Shown here one piece after another: positions 10,085 to 18,505 of a stretch of 64,000 bases of DNA. Source of the DNA: Planctomycetota bacterium. Its GTDB lineage: Bacteria; Planctomycetota; UBA1135. Position 1 is the stretch's first letter. Every line of letters begins with the position of its first letter. The position numbers and the translations under genes were made by a program. The stretch is from NCBI GenBank assembly GCA_018671175.1, contig JABHIE010000031.1, positions 416,128 through 480,127 on the forward strand, written 5' to 3'. The notes under the pieces were generated by a model, which saw only the letters and a list, made by a program, of their open reading frames with translations, was not told the DNA's origin and searched no databases.

Positions 10085-10090
10085 ATTATA
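10085..10090 (-). promoter_or_regulatory. Candidate -10 box (TATAAT) in the recA upstream region
   Basis: Exact TATAAT on the minus strand in an AT-rich gap; -35 poorly matched. Confidence 0.3.
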
Positions 10091-10098
10091 AATTATGG

Positions 10099-10995
10099 CT
10101 AAACGCGCACAAAATGAACCAACTGCTCAAAGCGCTCATCTAGGTCTTTACGGGTCGCCTGAGTCAAGGCCTGTGTAGAGAAGGCCTCAACGGTTAAAGA
10201 AGCAGCAGCGGTGCCATAGACCATCGCGCGGCGCAAAGATGCGGGGCTGAGATCTTTATGGTGGGCAAGGTAGCCAAGCATCCCGCCTGCAAAAGAATCA
10301 CCTGCACCCGTTGGATCGACGACGCATTTAGTTGGAAAAGCTGGAAGGGCAAAATGGAAATCTTTGGTAAACAAAGTCGCGCCATGTTCACCTTTCTTGA
10401 CCACTATGATGTCGGGCCCCATCTGAAGCAAGGCCTCGCCCGCAAGAATGAGATTAGACTGGCCTGTCAGTTCGCGGGCCTCAGCGTCATTAAGAATGAG
10501 CCCGTCAAGTCGTTTCATGACGCGCAGCAAAGCCTCTCTTTGGATATCAATCCAGAGGTTCATCGTGTCGCCAAAAACGACTTTACCCTTGAGCGTTTCA
10601 AGAGCCTGTAATTGCACATCTGGGCCCATGTTGGCTAAGAAAACAAAAGGCGAGCCAACATAGCTCGTGGGGATGGCAGGCGGTTCCGCTAAAACATTGA
10701 GCTCGGTGAGAAGTGTTTCAGCTTCATTCATGTTGCCTTCATACTTGCCCGACCAGCGAAAAGTCGGCTGGTCATCAAAAGACTGAATGCCATCGAGGTC
10801 AGCCCCCCGTTCGCGCAATGCAGCCCAAGCCTGGTCTGGGAAATCAGAACCAATATTGGCCGCAAGTCTCACCTTGGTGAAATGGGAAGCAGCAAGAGAA
10901 AAGTAAACCGATGACCCCCCTACGACATTTTCGGCACGGCCATGAGGGGTTTCAACGGTATCGATACCAACGGAGCCAACAACGACAAGAGTCAT
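10099..10995 (-). CDS. PfkB/ribokinase-family carbohydrate kinase
   Basis: NVVGGSSVYFS N-terminal motif and DPTGAGDSFAGGMLGYLA anion-hole motif. Confidence 0.9.
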   Translation of the reverse strand: MTLVVVGSVGIDTVETPHGRAENVVGGSSVYFSLAASHFTKVRLAANIGSDFPDQAWAALRERGADLDGIQSFDDQPTFRWSGKYEGNMNEAETLLTELNVLAEPPAIPTSYVGSPFVFLANMGPDVQLQALETLKGKVVFGDTMNLWIDIQREALLRVMKRLDGLILNDAEARELTGQSNLILAGEALLQMGPDIIVVKKGEHGATLFTKDFHFALPAFPTKCVVDPTGAGDSFAGGMLGYLAHHKDLSPASLRRAMVYGTAAASLTVEAFSTQALTQATRKDLDERFEQLVHFVRV

Positions 10996-11003
10996 GAGGA
11001 AAC

Positions 11004-12131
11004 CTAATTAGGGTCATTCAGGGAAGGGTCGCGGCGCTCACGGGATAAAACCCAAACGAGGCCGCCGATTAGGCCGAAGCCAACCTGCGTGCATAAACGA
11101 AACAGGATGCTGACGGCTACACCTAAGGTAAAGAGTGAGCCGTATTGTTGAAAAAAGAAACCGTAGAGGCCCTCGCCAATGCCCCATCCGGCAGGTGCAA
11201 TGGGGATTGAGGAAACAGTTTGCACGACAGGATAAATCACAAGCTCATCAGCAAAGCCAAGTGGCGCACCAAGCGCAAGGCCCATGCAGAAAAAAGTGAA
11301 AATCCCGCAGAGATGAATCGGGAAGGAAAGGAAAACAGCCCTAGCCGTTGCCCAAGGCCGCTCACGGTAAATGGTGAGACTGTCGTCAATCAGGCCTAGC
11401 CGCTCTTGGGCCGGCAAGCGTTTCAAGAGGGCGTCGAACCGTAAAAAATTACGAGCACGGCGGGAAAGGTAAATTGCACCGCCTAAAGCCGCTACGCCAA
11501 CGACCAAGTAAACCCCGCGCGCCACACGGGCTAAGCTGGGGATTGCGCCCCAATTGTCTTGAAAGCGAAGCCAAGTCAAAACGACGGCGGCAATCATGAC
11601 AAGCGCAAAAAGTCCAATGACACGATCGACCAAGACCGACATGGCCGCGCGCGTGCGGTTTTCGGAAAGCCCGCGCGTGACGAAAACCGCGCGAAGGATG
11701 TCGCCACCCGTTAGCCCGGGCATGACATTGTTAAAGAAGTACCCAATAAAACAAAGCCGCAACGAGCGGCCAAAAGAAGTCGGAATGCCAACGGCGTCAA
11801 GCAAAATTTTCCATCGCAAAGAAACGATGAGTAAAAGAAAAACCCAAGCCGCTAACCCTACGGCAACCCAGCCCAGCCGAATCTCGCGCATGACCGTGAA
11901 AAAACCAGGGCGTGCTTCCCAGCCCTGACCGTGCGCAATCAAGGGGCGCTCGTCAGTGGGCTGGAACTGCCAGGTCTCACTTTGCCAGTCACCAAGCAAA
12001 TGCCCAGCTAGAGTTTGGGTCGGCTCAATTGTGGTGACTACAGAGTCGTGGAGCTGAATCTGCGCGAGTACATACCAGACCATCAAGCCCGCAAAAATGA
12101 CTTTAAGGAGAAGCTTGAAATAGCGTGGCAT
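11004..12131 (-). CDS. Lysylphosphatidylglycerol synthase TM-region / UPF0104-type membrane protein
   Basis: Multi-TM; GYFFNNVMPGLTGGDILRA and APAGWGIGEGLYGFFF motifs of the flippase-like family. Confidence 0.82.
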   Translation of the reverse strand: MPRYFKLLLKVIFAGLMVWYVLAQIQLHDSVVTTIEPTQTLAGHLLGDWQSETWQFQPTDERPLIAHGQGWEARPGFFTVMREIRLGWVAVGLAAWVFLLLIVSLRWKILLDAVGIPTSFGRSLRLCFIGYFFNNVMPGLTGGDILRAVFVTRGLSENRTRAAMSVLVDRVIGLFALVMIAAVVLTWLRFQDNWGAIPSLARVARGVYLVVGVAALGGAIYLSRRARNFLRFDALLKRLPAQERLGLIDDSLTIYRERPWATARAVFLSFPIHLCGIFTFFCMGLALGAPLGFADELVIYPVVQTVSSIPIAPAGWGIGEGLYGFFFQQYGSLFTLGVAVSILFRLCTQVGFGLIGGLVWVLSRERRDPSLNDPN

Positions 12132-12880
12132 TAGCGAGGGGCCGTGGCGAATGGTCGGATAAGGTCGAGTCGCTTTTGAGCCTCAAGGGCGACTTCGGTC
12201 TGCGGGTCAGTTGCAACTTGCTCAAGTGAAAGCATGACAACTTTGACGGCAACATCAAACACAAGCGTGCGATTGGAATCGCTCAATTTATAAGCGTGTG
12301 CGCGTCGCCCCAAGCCCACTAACGATCGGGCTGCATAGACCGTGTCAGGAAAAGGTGCTGTGCGCAATGCAATCAAACCATCACGAAAGCTGGCCTGGCT
12401 GGTGGATGCCGTCAATGCACGCAACGCAGCTTCTAACGAGACACCCGTGATATCTTCGGTTAATCGAGCATTTTCGTGTGTGACCCATTGCCCAACGAAA
12501 TGACTCAGGATGGCCATTGATCGAATTCGAGCTTCAGGGGCCTGGTCGAAAAGGAGTTCGATTAAAAGCCAAGATGTGGTCTCAAGAGCCGAGCCTGGGT
12601 CGCTCGGATTAGTGTTGGCAAGCAGATCAAGGATGGCCACTTCGACAGCAATGTGGTCATCGACATCGAAAGATTCAGTGCGATCAAGATGGTCGCCATC
12701 GTTGAGATATGCATTGGGAGAGGCCAACATCATCGCCGGAGAGCGAGCCGACCAATCACTCGGGTGATGGATTGCCGACAAGTCATGCAGGGCTGTAGCG
12801 ACTGGGATGCCGCAACTCAGCAAATAAATGGAAGAGAGAATGACAGCTAAGAAGCGGAGCGAGTCGAGGGGCTTTAGCAA
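12131..12880 (-). CDS. Hypothetical lipoprotein
   Basis: Lipobox-like LSSIYLLSCG after a hydrophobic N-terminus; start placed at internal TTG (ORF extends to 12916). Confidence 0.6.
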   Translation of the reverse strand: MLKPLDSLRFLAVILSSIYLLSCGIPVATALHDLSAIHHPSDWSARSPAMMLASPNAYLNDGDHLDRTESFDVDDHIAVEVAILDLLANTNPSDPGSALETTSWLLIELLFDQAPEARIRSMAILSHFVGQWVTHENARLTEDITGVSLEAALRALTASTSQASFRDGLIALRTAPFPDTVYAARSLVGLGRRAHAYKLSDSNRTLVFDVAVKVVMLSLEQVATDPQTEVALEAQKRLDLIRPFATAPR

Positions 12881-12957
12881 GCGCCTATTTTGGCAGGATT
12901 TGCCCCCTTGATTCAAGGGAATTTAGCGGTGCAACCGCAAATGCAAAAAAAGAAAAA

Positions 12958-13308
12958 TGGTGGAGGCGGCGGGAATTGAACCCGCGTCCTGTGAAGTCTT
13001 GAAAGAAGCTTCTACGTGCGTAGCCTGTGTTCGAATCTCATTGACGCCTTAGCACTCAGGCCAGCGGGGGCGACAACCAGCTCATTGAATTTTGCGCGGC
13101 GCTCCCGAGCCAGGATTGCTTTGCTAGCCCGCGATCGTACGCCAAGAGAGCCCAGCGGGCGAAGACTCTCGAAGCGTCACAGACTAAGCTGCGAGGGAGT
13201 AATTATTGTTGGCAGTTAATGCCTTGCGTGGGGATTAACGAGGCCATCCACGCAACCTCGGCACGCCACTTAGCCCAGAGAATCTCCCAGTCGAAACCGG
13301 TCGCCCCC
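12958..13308 (-). ncRNA. ssrA: Transfer-messenger RNA (tmRNA)
   Basis: 5' GGGGGCGACCGGTTTCGACTGG and 3' GGACGCGGGTTCAATTCCCGCCGCCTCCACCA; 7-bp acceptor stem GGGGGCG/CGCCUCC; CCA encoded; tag ORF GCC AAC AAT AAT TAC TCC CTC GCA GCT TAG at 13184-13213. Confidence 0.95.
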
Positions 13309-13376
13309 ATTGCCATTTGACAAGCCAAGTTTAGCACGCGGATGCCCAGTCGTGCAGCGAGAAAAAAGCGGAAGCT

Positions 13377-13841
13377 CTAAAAACCTTTGGTCGCTCGCCG
13401 AATGTCGCGCTTGGCTTGGCGATCTTTGAGCACATTCCGCTTGTCGCCATGAGTGCGCCCCCGACAAAGCCCAATCTCAAGTTTGGCCCATTTGCCGCGA
13501 AAATAAAGCCGCAGCGGAATCAGAGTGAGGCCTTTTTCACGAGCCTTTTGCCGGATTTTCATGAGCTCTTTCTTTTTGACCAACAGCTGACGCTTTCGGG
13601 TGGGCTCATGGTTGTAGACATTGCCCTGGCGGTATTCGTCAATAAAGGCCTGTTCGAGCCAGAGCCCGTCTTCAAGGGGGCGGACGAAAGCCTCTTCGAG
13701 ACTGACTCGGCCCTCTCGCAGAGTTTTGACTTCTGTGCCCAACAGCGCCACCCCCGCCTCGAAGGTTTCGAGGATTTCATAATCGCGCCTAGCCTTACGA
13801 TTTCGGGCAATTTCGGTGAGCTTTCTTTCTTTTTGGTCCAT
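13377..13841 (-). CDS. smpB: SsrA-binding protein SmpB
   Basis: NRKARRDYEILETFEAGVALLGTEVKTLREG, GLCRGRTHGDKR; start set to internal ATG because the longer ORF reads through the opposite-strand tRNA-Leu. Confidence 0.96.
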   Translation of the reverse strand: MDQKERKLTEIARNRKARRDYEILETFEAGVALLGTEVKTLREGRVSLEEAFVRPLEDGLWLEQAFIDEYRQGNVYNHEPTRKRQLLVKKKELMKIRQKAREKGLTLIPLRLYFRGKWAKLEIGLCRGRTHGDKRNVLKDRQAKRDIRRATKGF

Positions 13842-13893
13842 GGTGCTTGCACCTGCGGCAGGAAACTGTATCTTATTCGCCGGTTGATTGCTT

Positions 13894-13981
13894 GCCGAGA
13901 TGGCGGAATTGGCAGACGCGCAGGCTTCAGGTGCCTGTGTCCTTTTTGGACATAGGGGTTCGACCCCCCTTCTCGGCACCA
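13894..13981 (+). tRNA. tRNA-Leu (anticodon CAG)
   Basis: GCCGAGA/TCTCGGC acceptor stem, long variable arm, TTCAGGT anticodon loop, encoded CCA. Confidence 0.95.
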
Positions 13982-14002
13982 ATCATCAACTGAAAATCGT
14001 GT

Positions 14003-14079
14003 AGGGCAGTAGCTCCAATGGCTAGAGCGGCTGATTCCAAATCAGCATGTTGAGGGTTCGAGTCCTTCCTGCCCTGCCA
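14003..14079 (+). tRNA. tRNA-Trp (anticodon CCA)
   Basis: AGGGCAG/CTGCCCT acceptor stem, CTGATTCCAAATCAG anticodon arm, GGTTCGAGTCC T-loop, GCCA end. Confidence 0.95.
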
Positions 14080-14090
14080 CCCCTACATCG

Positions 14091-14795
14091 ATGGCATTCC
14101 CCGGCATCCCCGAAGACATTCTTGGCTCTCTAGAAGAGCCTAACCCCATCGACCTTGGCGTCTTGCGCGAAGCCGTGGCCGCTATTGCAAATCCGCCTGA
14201 TGCGGCGCTGCAAGCTGTGGTCGATTACGGCCGCGTGCTGTTGGCTGCAAATACGGTTACAAACCTGACTGGCGCCAAAGATTGGCAAACGCTTATCGAG
14301 TCGCATCTGCTTGATTGCATTTATGCGGCTGCGCATTTACCCGAAGACCTCCACATCGTGGCTGATTGGGGTTCGGGCGGTGGTTTACCAGGTTTGGTTT
14401 GGGCCGCCCTCTTTCCAGAGAAGCAGTTTTTGTTGCTCGAGCGTAATGGTAAAAAAGCAGCCTTTTTAGACGAGGCGATTTTGCATCTCGGTTGGGTGCA
14501 TGCCGAGGTTCTTACGGGCCAGGGCGAAGAGACCTTGCGCCTCGAAGAAGACGCCCCTGAGGTGGTCGTAGCTCGCGCAGTTGAGCCACTGCCTAAGTTG
14601 CTGCGGCGCATGCGCAAGGCCCAGCTTCCTTTCCGCACTTTGATCGTGATGGCTGGCTCAAACTGGGAAGAAGCCTGGGAACAGGTCGAGCCAAGCGAGC
14701 GTGCCATCTGGAAGCTCGCCGCAACGCATCCTTATGAGTTGCCAGCAAATCGTGGCAAACGCGCTCTCTTGGTCTTCCGAAGAACCCGCAAGTGA
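14091..14795 (+). CDS. rsmG: 16S rRNA (guanine(527)-N(7))-methyltransferase RsmG
   Basis: NLTGAKDWQTLIESHLLDC, DWGSGGGLPGLVWA, ERNGKKAAFL motifs. Confidence 0.88.
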   Translation: MAFPGIPEDILGSLEEPNPIDLGVLREAVAAIANPPDAALQAVVDYGRVLLAANTVTNLTGAKDWQTLIESHLLDCIYAAAHLPEDLHIVADWGSGGGLPGLVWAALFPEKQFLLLERNGKKAAFLDEAILHLGWVHAEVLTGQGEETLRLEEDAPEVVVARAVEPLPKLLRRMRKAQLPFRTLIVMAGSNWEEAWEQVEPSERAIWKLAATHPYELPANRGKRALLVFRRTRK

Positions 14796-16012
14796 CTCAA
14801 CGCCGCAAGGCCACGCGAATCCCGTTGCCCTTTTCCCGGAGCAAATTGGATCAAAACGCAGTGGGCTTGGTGCGGCGTTTACAAAAGGCAGGCTTTGAAG
14901 CCTACTTGGTGGGCGGTTGCGTCCGCGATTTGTTGTTGGGGTTTTCTCCAAAAGACTATGACATTTCGACATCGGCAAAACCAAATCAAGTAAGGCGTCT
15001 TTTCCGTCGCTCACGGCTGATTGGCCGCAGATTCCGCATTGTGCATGTTTACGCGGGCCGAGAAATATACGAGGTCTCGACTTTTCGCGCCCCACCGATT
15101 GGCACCGATAAGAATCGAGACCGTGCCATCCGAAGCGACAATGAGTTTGGCGACCTTGAGTCTGATGCCTTCCGTCGAGATTTCCGAGTTAACGCGCTTT
15201 ACCTTGACCCGATTGCCGGTGAAATCGTTGACTGGGTCGGCGGGATGGCCGATATAGACGCTCGCGTTTTGCACTCGATTGGCGACCCGCTTGAGCGATT
15301 CCCAGAAGACCCAATTCGAGTTTTGCGATTGATTAAGTTTTTTCGCAGATTGCAGTTAGAGCCGGGCAAGGCCGAGATTGCGGCAGCCCGAGATTGCGCT
15401 CATCGGCTAAGCGAGTCGGCAGAGCCACGCGTTCTTGAAGAGCTTTTTCGCTTGATGTCCACTGGCGACATGGAAGGCGTCTGGAGCGATCTCGATGGGC
15501 TAAACACCTTGCCTTTGATTTTGCCTGAATTCGTTGATTGGCTTAAAGGCAAACCCGAAATGTTGCCGCGACTTCTGGCTCGTTTCCGCGCGCTCGACCA
15601 TGCGATTCAAGACGGTGCGAAACCGGGCTATGGTTTTAAACTGGCCATTTTGACGGGCTTGTTCGTGGAGCAAGAGCTAAATCCGAAGACACGACAACTT
15701 CGAGTGCGTGAGATTTCTCAAGTGCCCGCCGCGGTTCTTGGCGCCATCCAGGCTCGCGCTCGCATCCCCCGCACTTCTGTGTCCAAAGCCGCGCGCATCT
15801 TGACTGCGCAGCTTCGCATGGACCCGCCCGATTGGTACAAACGACGGGGCAGCAAAGGCAAGCGCTGGAATGCTGAGCTCCTCATTGAGCAAGATTGTTT
15901 TCCAGAGGCGCTTGATTATTTGCGCTGTCGCCTAGAGGCCGAAGACCGTCCGCTTGACCTTTATGATGATTGGCACGAAAAGGCTCTTTCCTTAGACCAG
16001 AAAGGACGCTAA
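14792..16012 (+). CDS. Polynucleotide adenylyltransferase (PcnB-like) / CCA tRNA nucleotidyltransferase family
   Basis: VGGCVRDLLLGFSPKDYDISTSAKP class II nucleotidyltransferase motif, RRSRLIGRRFRIVHV; GTG start overlaps rsmG stop (GTGA). Confidence 0.88.
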   Translation: MTQRRKATRIPLPFSRSKLDQNAVGLVRRLQKAGFEAYLVGGCVRDLLLGFSPKDYDISTSAKPNQVRRLFRRSRLIGRRFRIVHVYAGREIYEVSTFRAPPIGTDKNRDRAIRSDNEFGDLESDAFRRDFRVNALYLDPIAGEIVDWVGGMADIDARVLHSIGDPLERFPEDPIRVLRLIKFFRRLQLEPGKAEIAAARDCAHRLSESAEPRVLEELFRLMSTGDMEGVWSDLDGLNTLPLILPEFVDWLKGKPEMLPRLLARFRALDHAIQDGAKPGYGFKLAILTGLFVEQELNPKTRQLRVREISQVPAAVLGAIQARARIPRTSVSKAARILTAQLRMDPPDWYKRRGSKGKRWNAELLIEQDCFPEALDYLRCRLEAEDRPLDLYDDWHEKALSLDQKGR

Positions 16013-16037
16013 ACTTCTCGCCCCGAAAGAAAAGGTT

Positions 16038-16114
16038 GGGCGTTTAGCTCAGTTGGCTAGAGCACCAGCTCGACAAGCTGGGGGTCACTGGTTCGAGCCC
16101 AGTATCGCCCACCA
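16038..16114 (+). tRNA. tRNA-Val (anticodon GAC)
   Basis: GGGCGTTTAGCTCAGTTGGCTAGAGC, CCAGCTCGACAAGCTGG anticodon arm, GGTTCGAGCCC, encoded CCA; one apparent T:T mismatch in acceptor stem. Confidence 0.93.
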
Positions 16115-16124
16115 TCCTTTTGCA

Positions 16125-16141
16125 GAAGGCATCCTGCCTTC
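16125..16141 (+). terminator. 7-bp hairpin after tRNA-Val, possible terminator
   Basis: GAAGGCA-TCC-TGCCTTC perfect stem; no strong U-tract. Confidence 0.3.
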
Positions 16142-16182
16142 AGTAAAGCCAACCTTTTCATCGCTCGGGCGTATTCTGTGCC

Positions 16183-17562
16183 ATGCTTCTCGCGGTACTG
16201 ACCCTCCTTTTGCCCGCACTTCAAGTCGCGGCAGATTCTGACCTGGATCAACTTTACGGTGAGCGCTGGACGGCCGAGGCGCGGGTCTACCACTCTGCAA
16301 GCCCTTCGGTCTTGAGCATCAATGTTCTTGGTGATGTGCGTCAGCAAAATTTCCGTGGCAGCCGCACTCAAAAAGCAGTCGAGATCGGTCAAGGTACAGG
16401 CGTGATTCTTGACGCGAGTGGCTTGGTTATCACGAATGCCCATGTGGTTTCACCGTCAATCAATGGCCTGATCGAGGGTAGCTTGCATTGCAATGTGGTT
16501 TTCTCGCCAGATTCAGGCGGGCAGACTTTGCCAGCACGGGTTTTGAATGTCGATCAAGAATGGGATCTCGCGCTTTTGCAAATCGACGCACCTGGGCCAT
16601 TTCGCGCCATCCCAATGGGCCACAGCGACGGCCTTCTGATTGGCGAAAAAGTCATAGCGATTGGCACAGCTTATGGTGAGTCGCACTCCTTGACTTCAGG
16701 CATTTTGTCGGGCATGAAGCGCGATATTAATGTGGCCGATGGGCGCGGCAAACGAGTGTTTTCAGGGCTGCTGCAAACGGATGCAGCGATCAACCCAGGT
16801 AATTCGGGTGGGCCACTGCTCAACATTAATGGCGAATTGATTGGTATCAATAATGCCACCAATATTCAGGCAGATGGCATGGGCTTTGCCATCCCAATTG
16901 ATCGCGTGCGTGAAATCTTGGCGACTCGATTGCTTGATGTCGACCGTTCCGAGCATATCTGGGCTGGTTTGCGTGTTGGCTTTGATGGCGAATGGCTGAA
17001 GGTCTTAGAGATTCACCCTAGAGGCCCCGCCGCTCAAGGGGGCTTACGCGTCGGAGATCTCGTTCGGCAAGTTCAGGCCGTTGGCGTGTCGAGCAAAGAA
17101 GACTACTCTCGAGAATTGATGCGCTTCAGCAAGGGTGACGAAGTTGCCATGACAGTCGAGCGCGACCATGAAAGCCTCGAATTAAAGTTGGTTTTGCGGT
17201 CCGCACAAGCACGGGATACTTTTGGTTTGCTCGGTTTTACAGTTGAGCGAGATCTCGTCCAATATCGGCGCGGGCTTTGGCGTGAGCGCCTTCCTGTTCT
17301 GCGCATCGCTGAGGTCTTTCAAGAGACGGGTGCGGCTGACCTTGGTCTAGAAGTAGGCGACATTGTGGTTGCCGTCCGTGTGCGGCCTATCAAAGGCCAA
17401 GAAGAATGGCGCCCCGTCCGCACATTGGCTGAGTTGGTTTCTTTAGTGCGAGGCCCTGACTTTGAATTCGCTCGCGACAATATTTGGCTGCTGCGAGACG
17501 ATGCTTCGTTAAAAGGCGTTTTGGAATTTGACGACCCAACCGTCGCGCGGCGTGGGCTTTGA
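16183..17562 (+). CDS. Secreted HtrA/Do-like trypsin-family serine protease with PDZ domain(s)
   Basis: Signal peptide; triad context VITNAHVV, WDLALLQID, INPGNSGGPL; PDZ-like GPAAQGGLRVGDLV. Confidence 0.9.
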   Translation: MLLAVLTLLLPALQVAADSDLDQLYGERWTAEARVYHSASPSVLSINVLGDVRQQNFRGSRTQKAVEIGQGTGVILDASGLVITNAHVVSPSINGLIEGSLHCNVVFSPDSGGQTLPARVLNVDQEWDLALLQIDAPGPFRAIPMGHSDGLLIGEKVIAIGTAYGESHSLTSGILSGMKRDINVADGRGKRVFSGLLQTDAAINPGNSGGPLLNINGELIGINNATNIQADGMGFAIPIDRVREILATRLLDVDRSEHIWAGLRVGFDGEWLKVLEIHPRGPAAQGGLRVGDLVRQVQAVGVSSKEDYSRELMRFSKGDEVAMTVERDHESLELKLVLRSAQARDTFGLLGFTVERDLVQYRRGLWRERLPVLRIAEVFQETGAADLGLEVGDIVVAVRVRPIKGQEEWRPVRTLAELVSLVRGPDFEFARDNIWLLRDDASLKGVLEFDDPTVARRGL

Positions 17563-17566
17563 GCCT

Positions 17567-18505
17567 TTAGAGGCCGAGCGTCAGCTTTAGCCCATCAGCG
17601 ATGGGCATGCGCGGCTGCCAATCTAAGGTTGCCGCCGCCGCATCAATCGATGCCAGAGAGTGCCGGATATCGCCCTCGCGACCCGGCAGGTGCTCTGGTG
17701 AGGGTGTTTTGCGCCCCACAGCCTCGTTGAGCAATTTCCATAAATCTAAGATGGAAATACTCTGGCCCCCTGCAATGTTGACTGCAGCAAAAGAGTCGTC
17801 AAGGGAAGCCAATCCGCCAGCCAAATTAGCTTGAGCTACATCATGGGCAAAAACAAAATCGCGCGATTGCAAGCCATCGCCGTAAATGGTGGCGCCTTTA
17901 TTTTGAATGACCCAGTCGGCAAAAAGGGAAATAACACCAGAATAGGGTGAACTCGGGTCTTGTCGCGGGCCATATACATTGAAATAGCGCAAGGCTACGG
18001 CTGAAAAAAAACCTGCCTGAGCCGCATCTTGCAGGGCATGCTCCCCCGCCAACTTGTGGTCGGCATATGGCGATTGGGGCGCAAGGACATCTGTTTCGAG
18101 TTTGGGCAAGCCCGGCAGGTCGCCGTAAATTGCTGCCGAAGAGGAGAACACAATACGCTCAACAGGGCTGTTTTTGGCGGCTTCAATCAGCGCAAGCGTC
18201 GTGCCGTGGTTTGCAGTAAAAGCCAACTCAGGCTCTTGAAAGCTCCAGGGGACGCTAGGTCTTGCAGCCAAGTGGTAAACCCGTTTGACACCACGGACGG
18301 CTTCCGCGGCAATCGCTGGATCGGCTAAAGAACCATGAAGGAATTGAAGCCTGTCGCCCGCCTGTTCTTGAAAAGGGGACAAATTGTGCAGATGCCCTGT
18401 CGACAAATCGTCTACGACGCGCACCTGCTTGCCCTTGGTCAGCAAGGCCTCGACAACATGCGAGCCGATGAACCCTGCGCCACCAGTAACAAGTTCAAAA
18501 GTCAT
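17567..18505 (-). CDS. NAD-dependent epimerase/dehydratase (UDP-glucose 4-epimerase-like)
   Basis: GGAGFIGSHVVEALL, SSAAIYG, YADHKLAGE motifs. Confidence 0.88.
   Translation of the reverse strand: MTFELVTGGAGFIGSHVVEALLTKGKQVRVVDDLSTGHLHNLSPFQEQAGDRLQFLHGSLADPAIAAEAVRGVKRVYHLAARPSVPWSFQEPELAFTANHGTTLALIEAAKNSPVERIVFSSSAAIYGDLPGLPKLETDVLAPQSPYADHKLAGEHALQDAAQAGFFSAVALRYFNVYGPRQDPSSPYSGVISLFADWVIQNKGATIYGDGLQSRDFVFAHDVAQANLAGGLASLDDSFAAVNIAGGQSISILDLWKLLNEAVGRKTPSPEHLPGREGDIRHSLASIDAAAATLDWQPRMPIADGLKLTLGL

Noticed and set aside
12904-12919. Inverted repeat CCCTTGA-TTCAAGGG near the tmRNA 3' flank
   Set aside because: Short, overlaps a doubtful alternative start region, and no U-tract follows; may be a weak terminator but not supportable
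13842-13982. N-terminal extension of the smpB ORF (MVPRRGVEPLCPKRTQAPEAC...)
   Set aside because: Antisense of tRNA-Leu; true SmpB begins at internal MDQKERK
16057-16443. Minus-strand ORF reading GGRYWARTSDPQLVELVL
   Set aside because: Classic false ORF antisense to a tRNA; overlaps tRNA-Val and the HtrA-like gene
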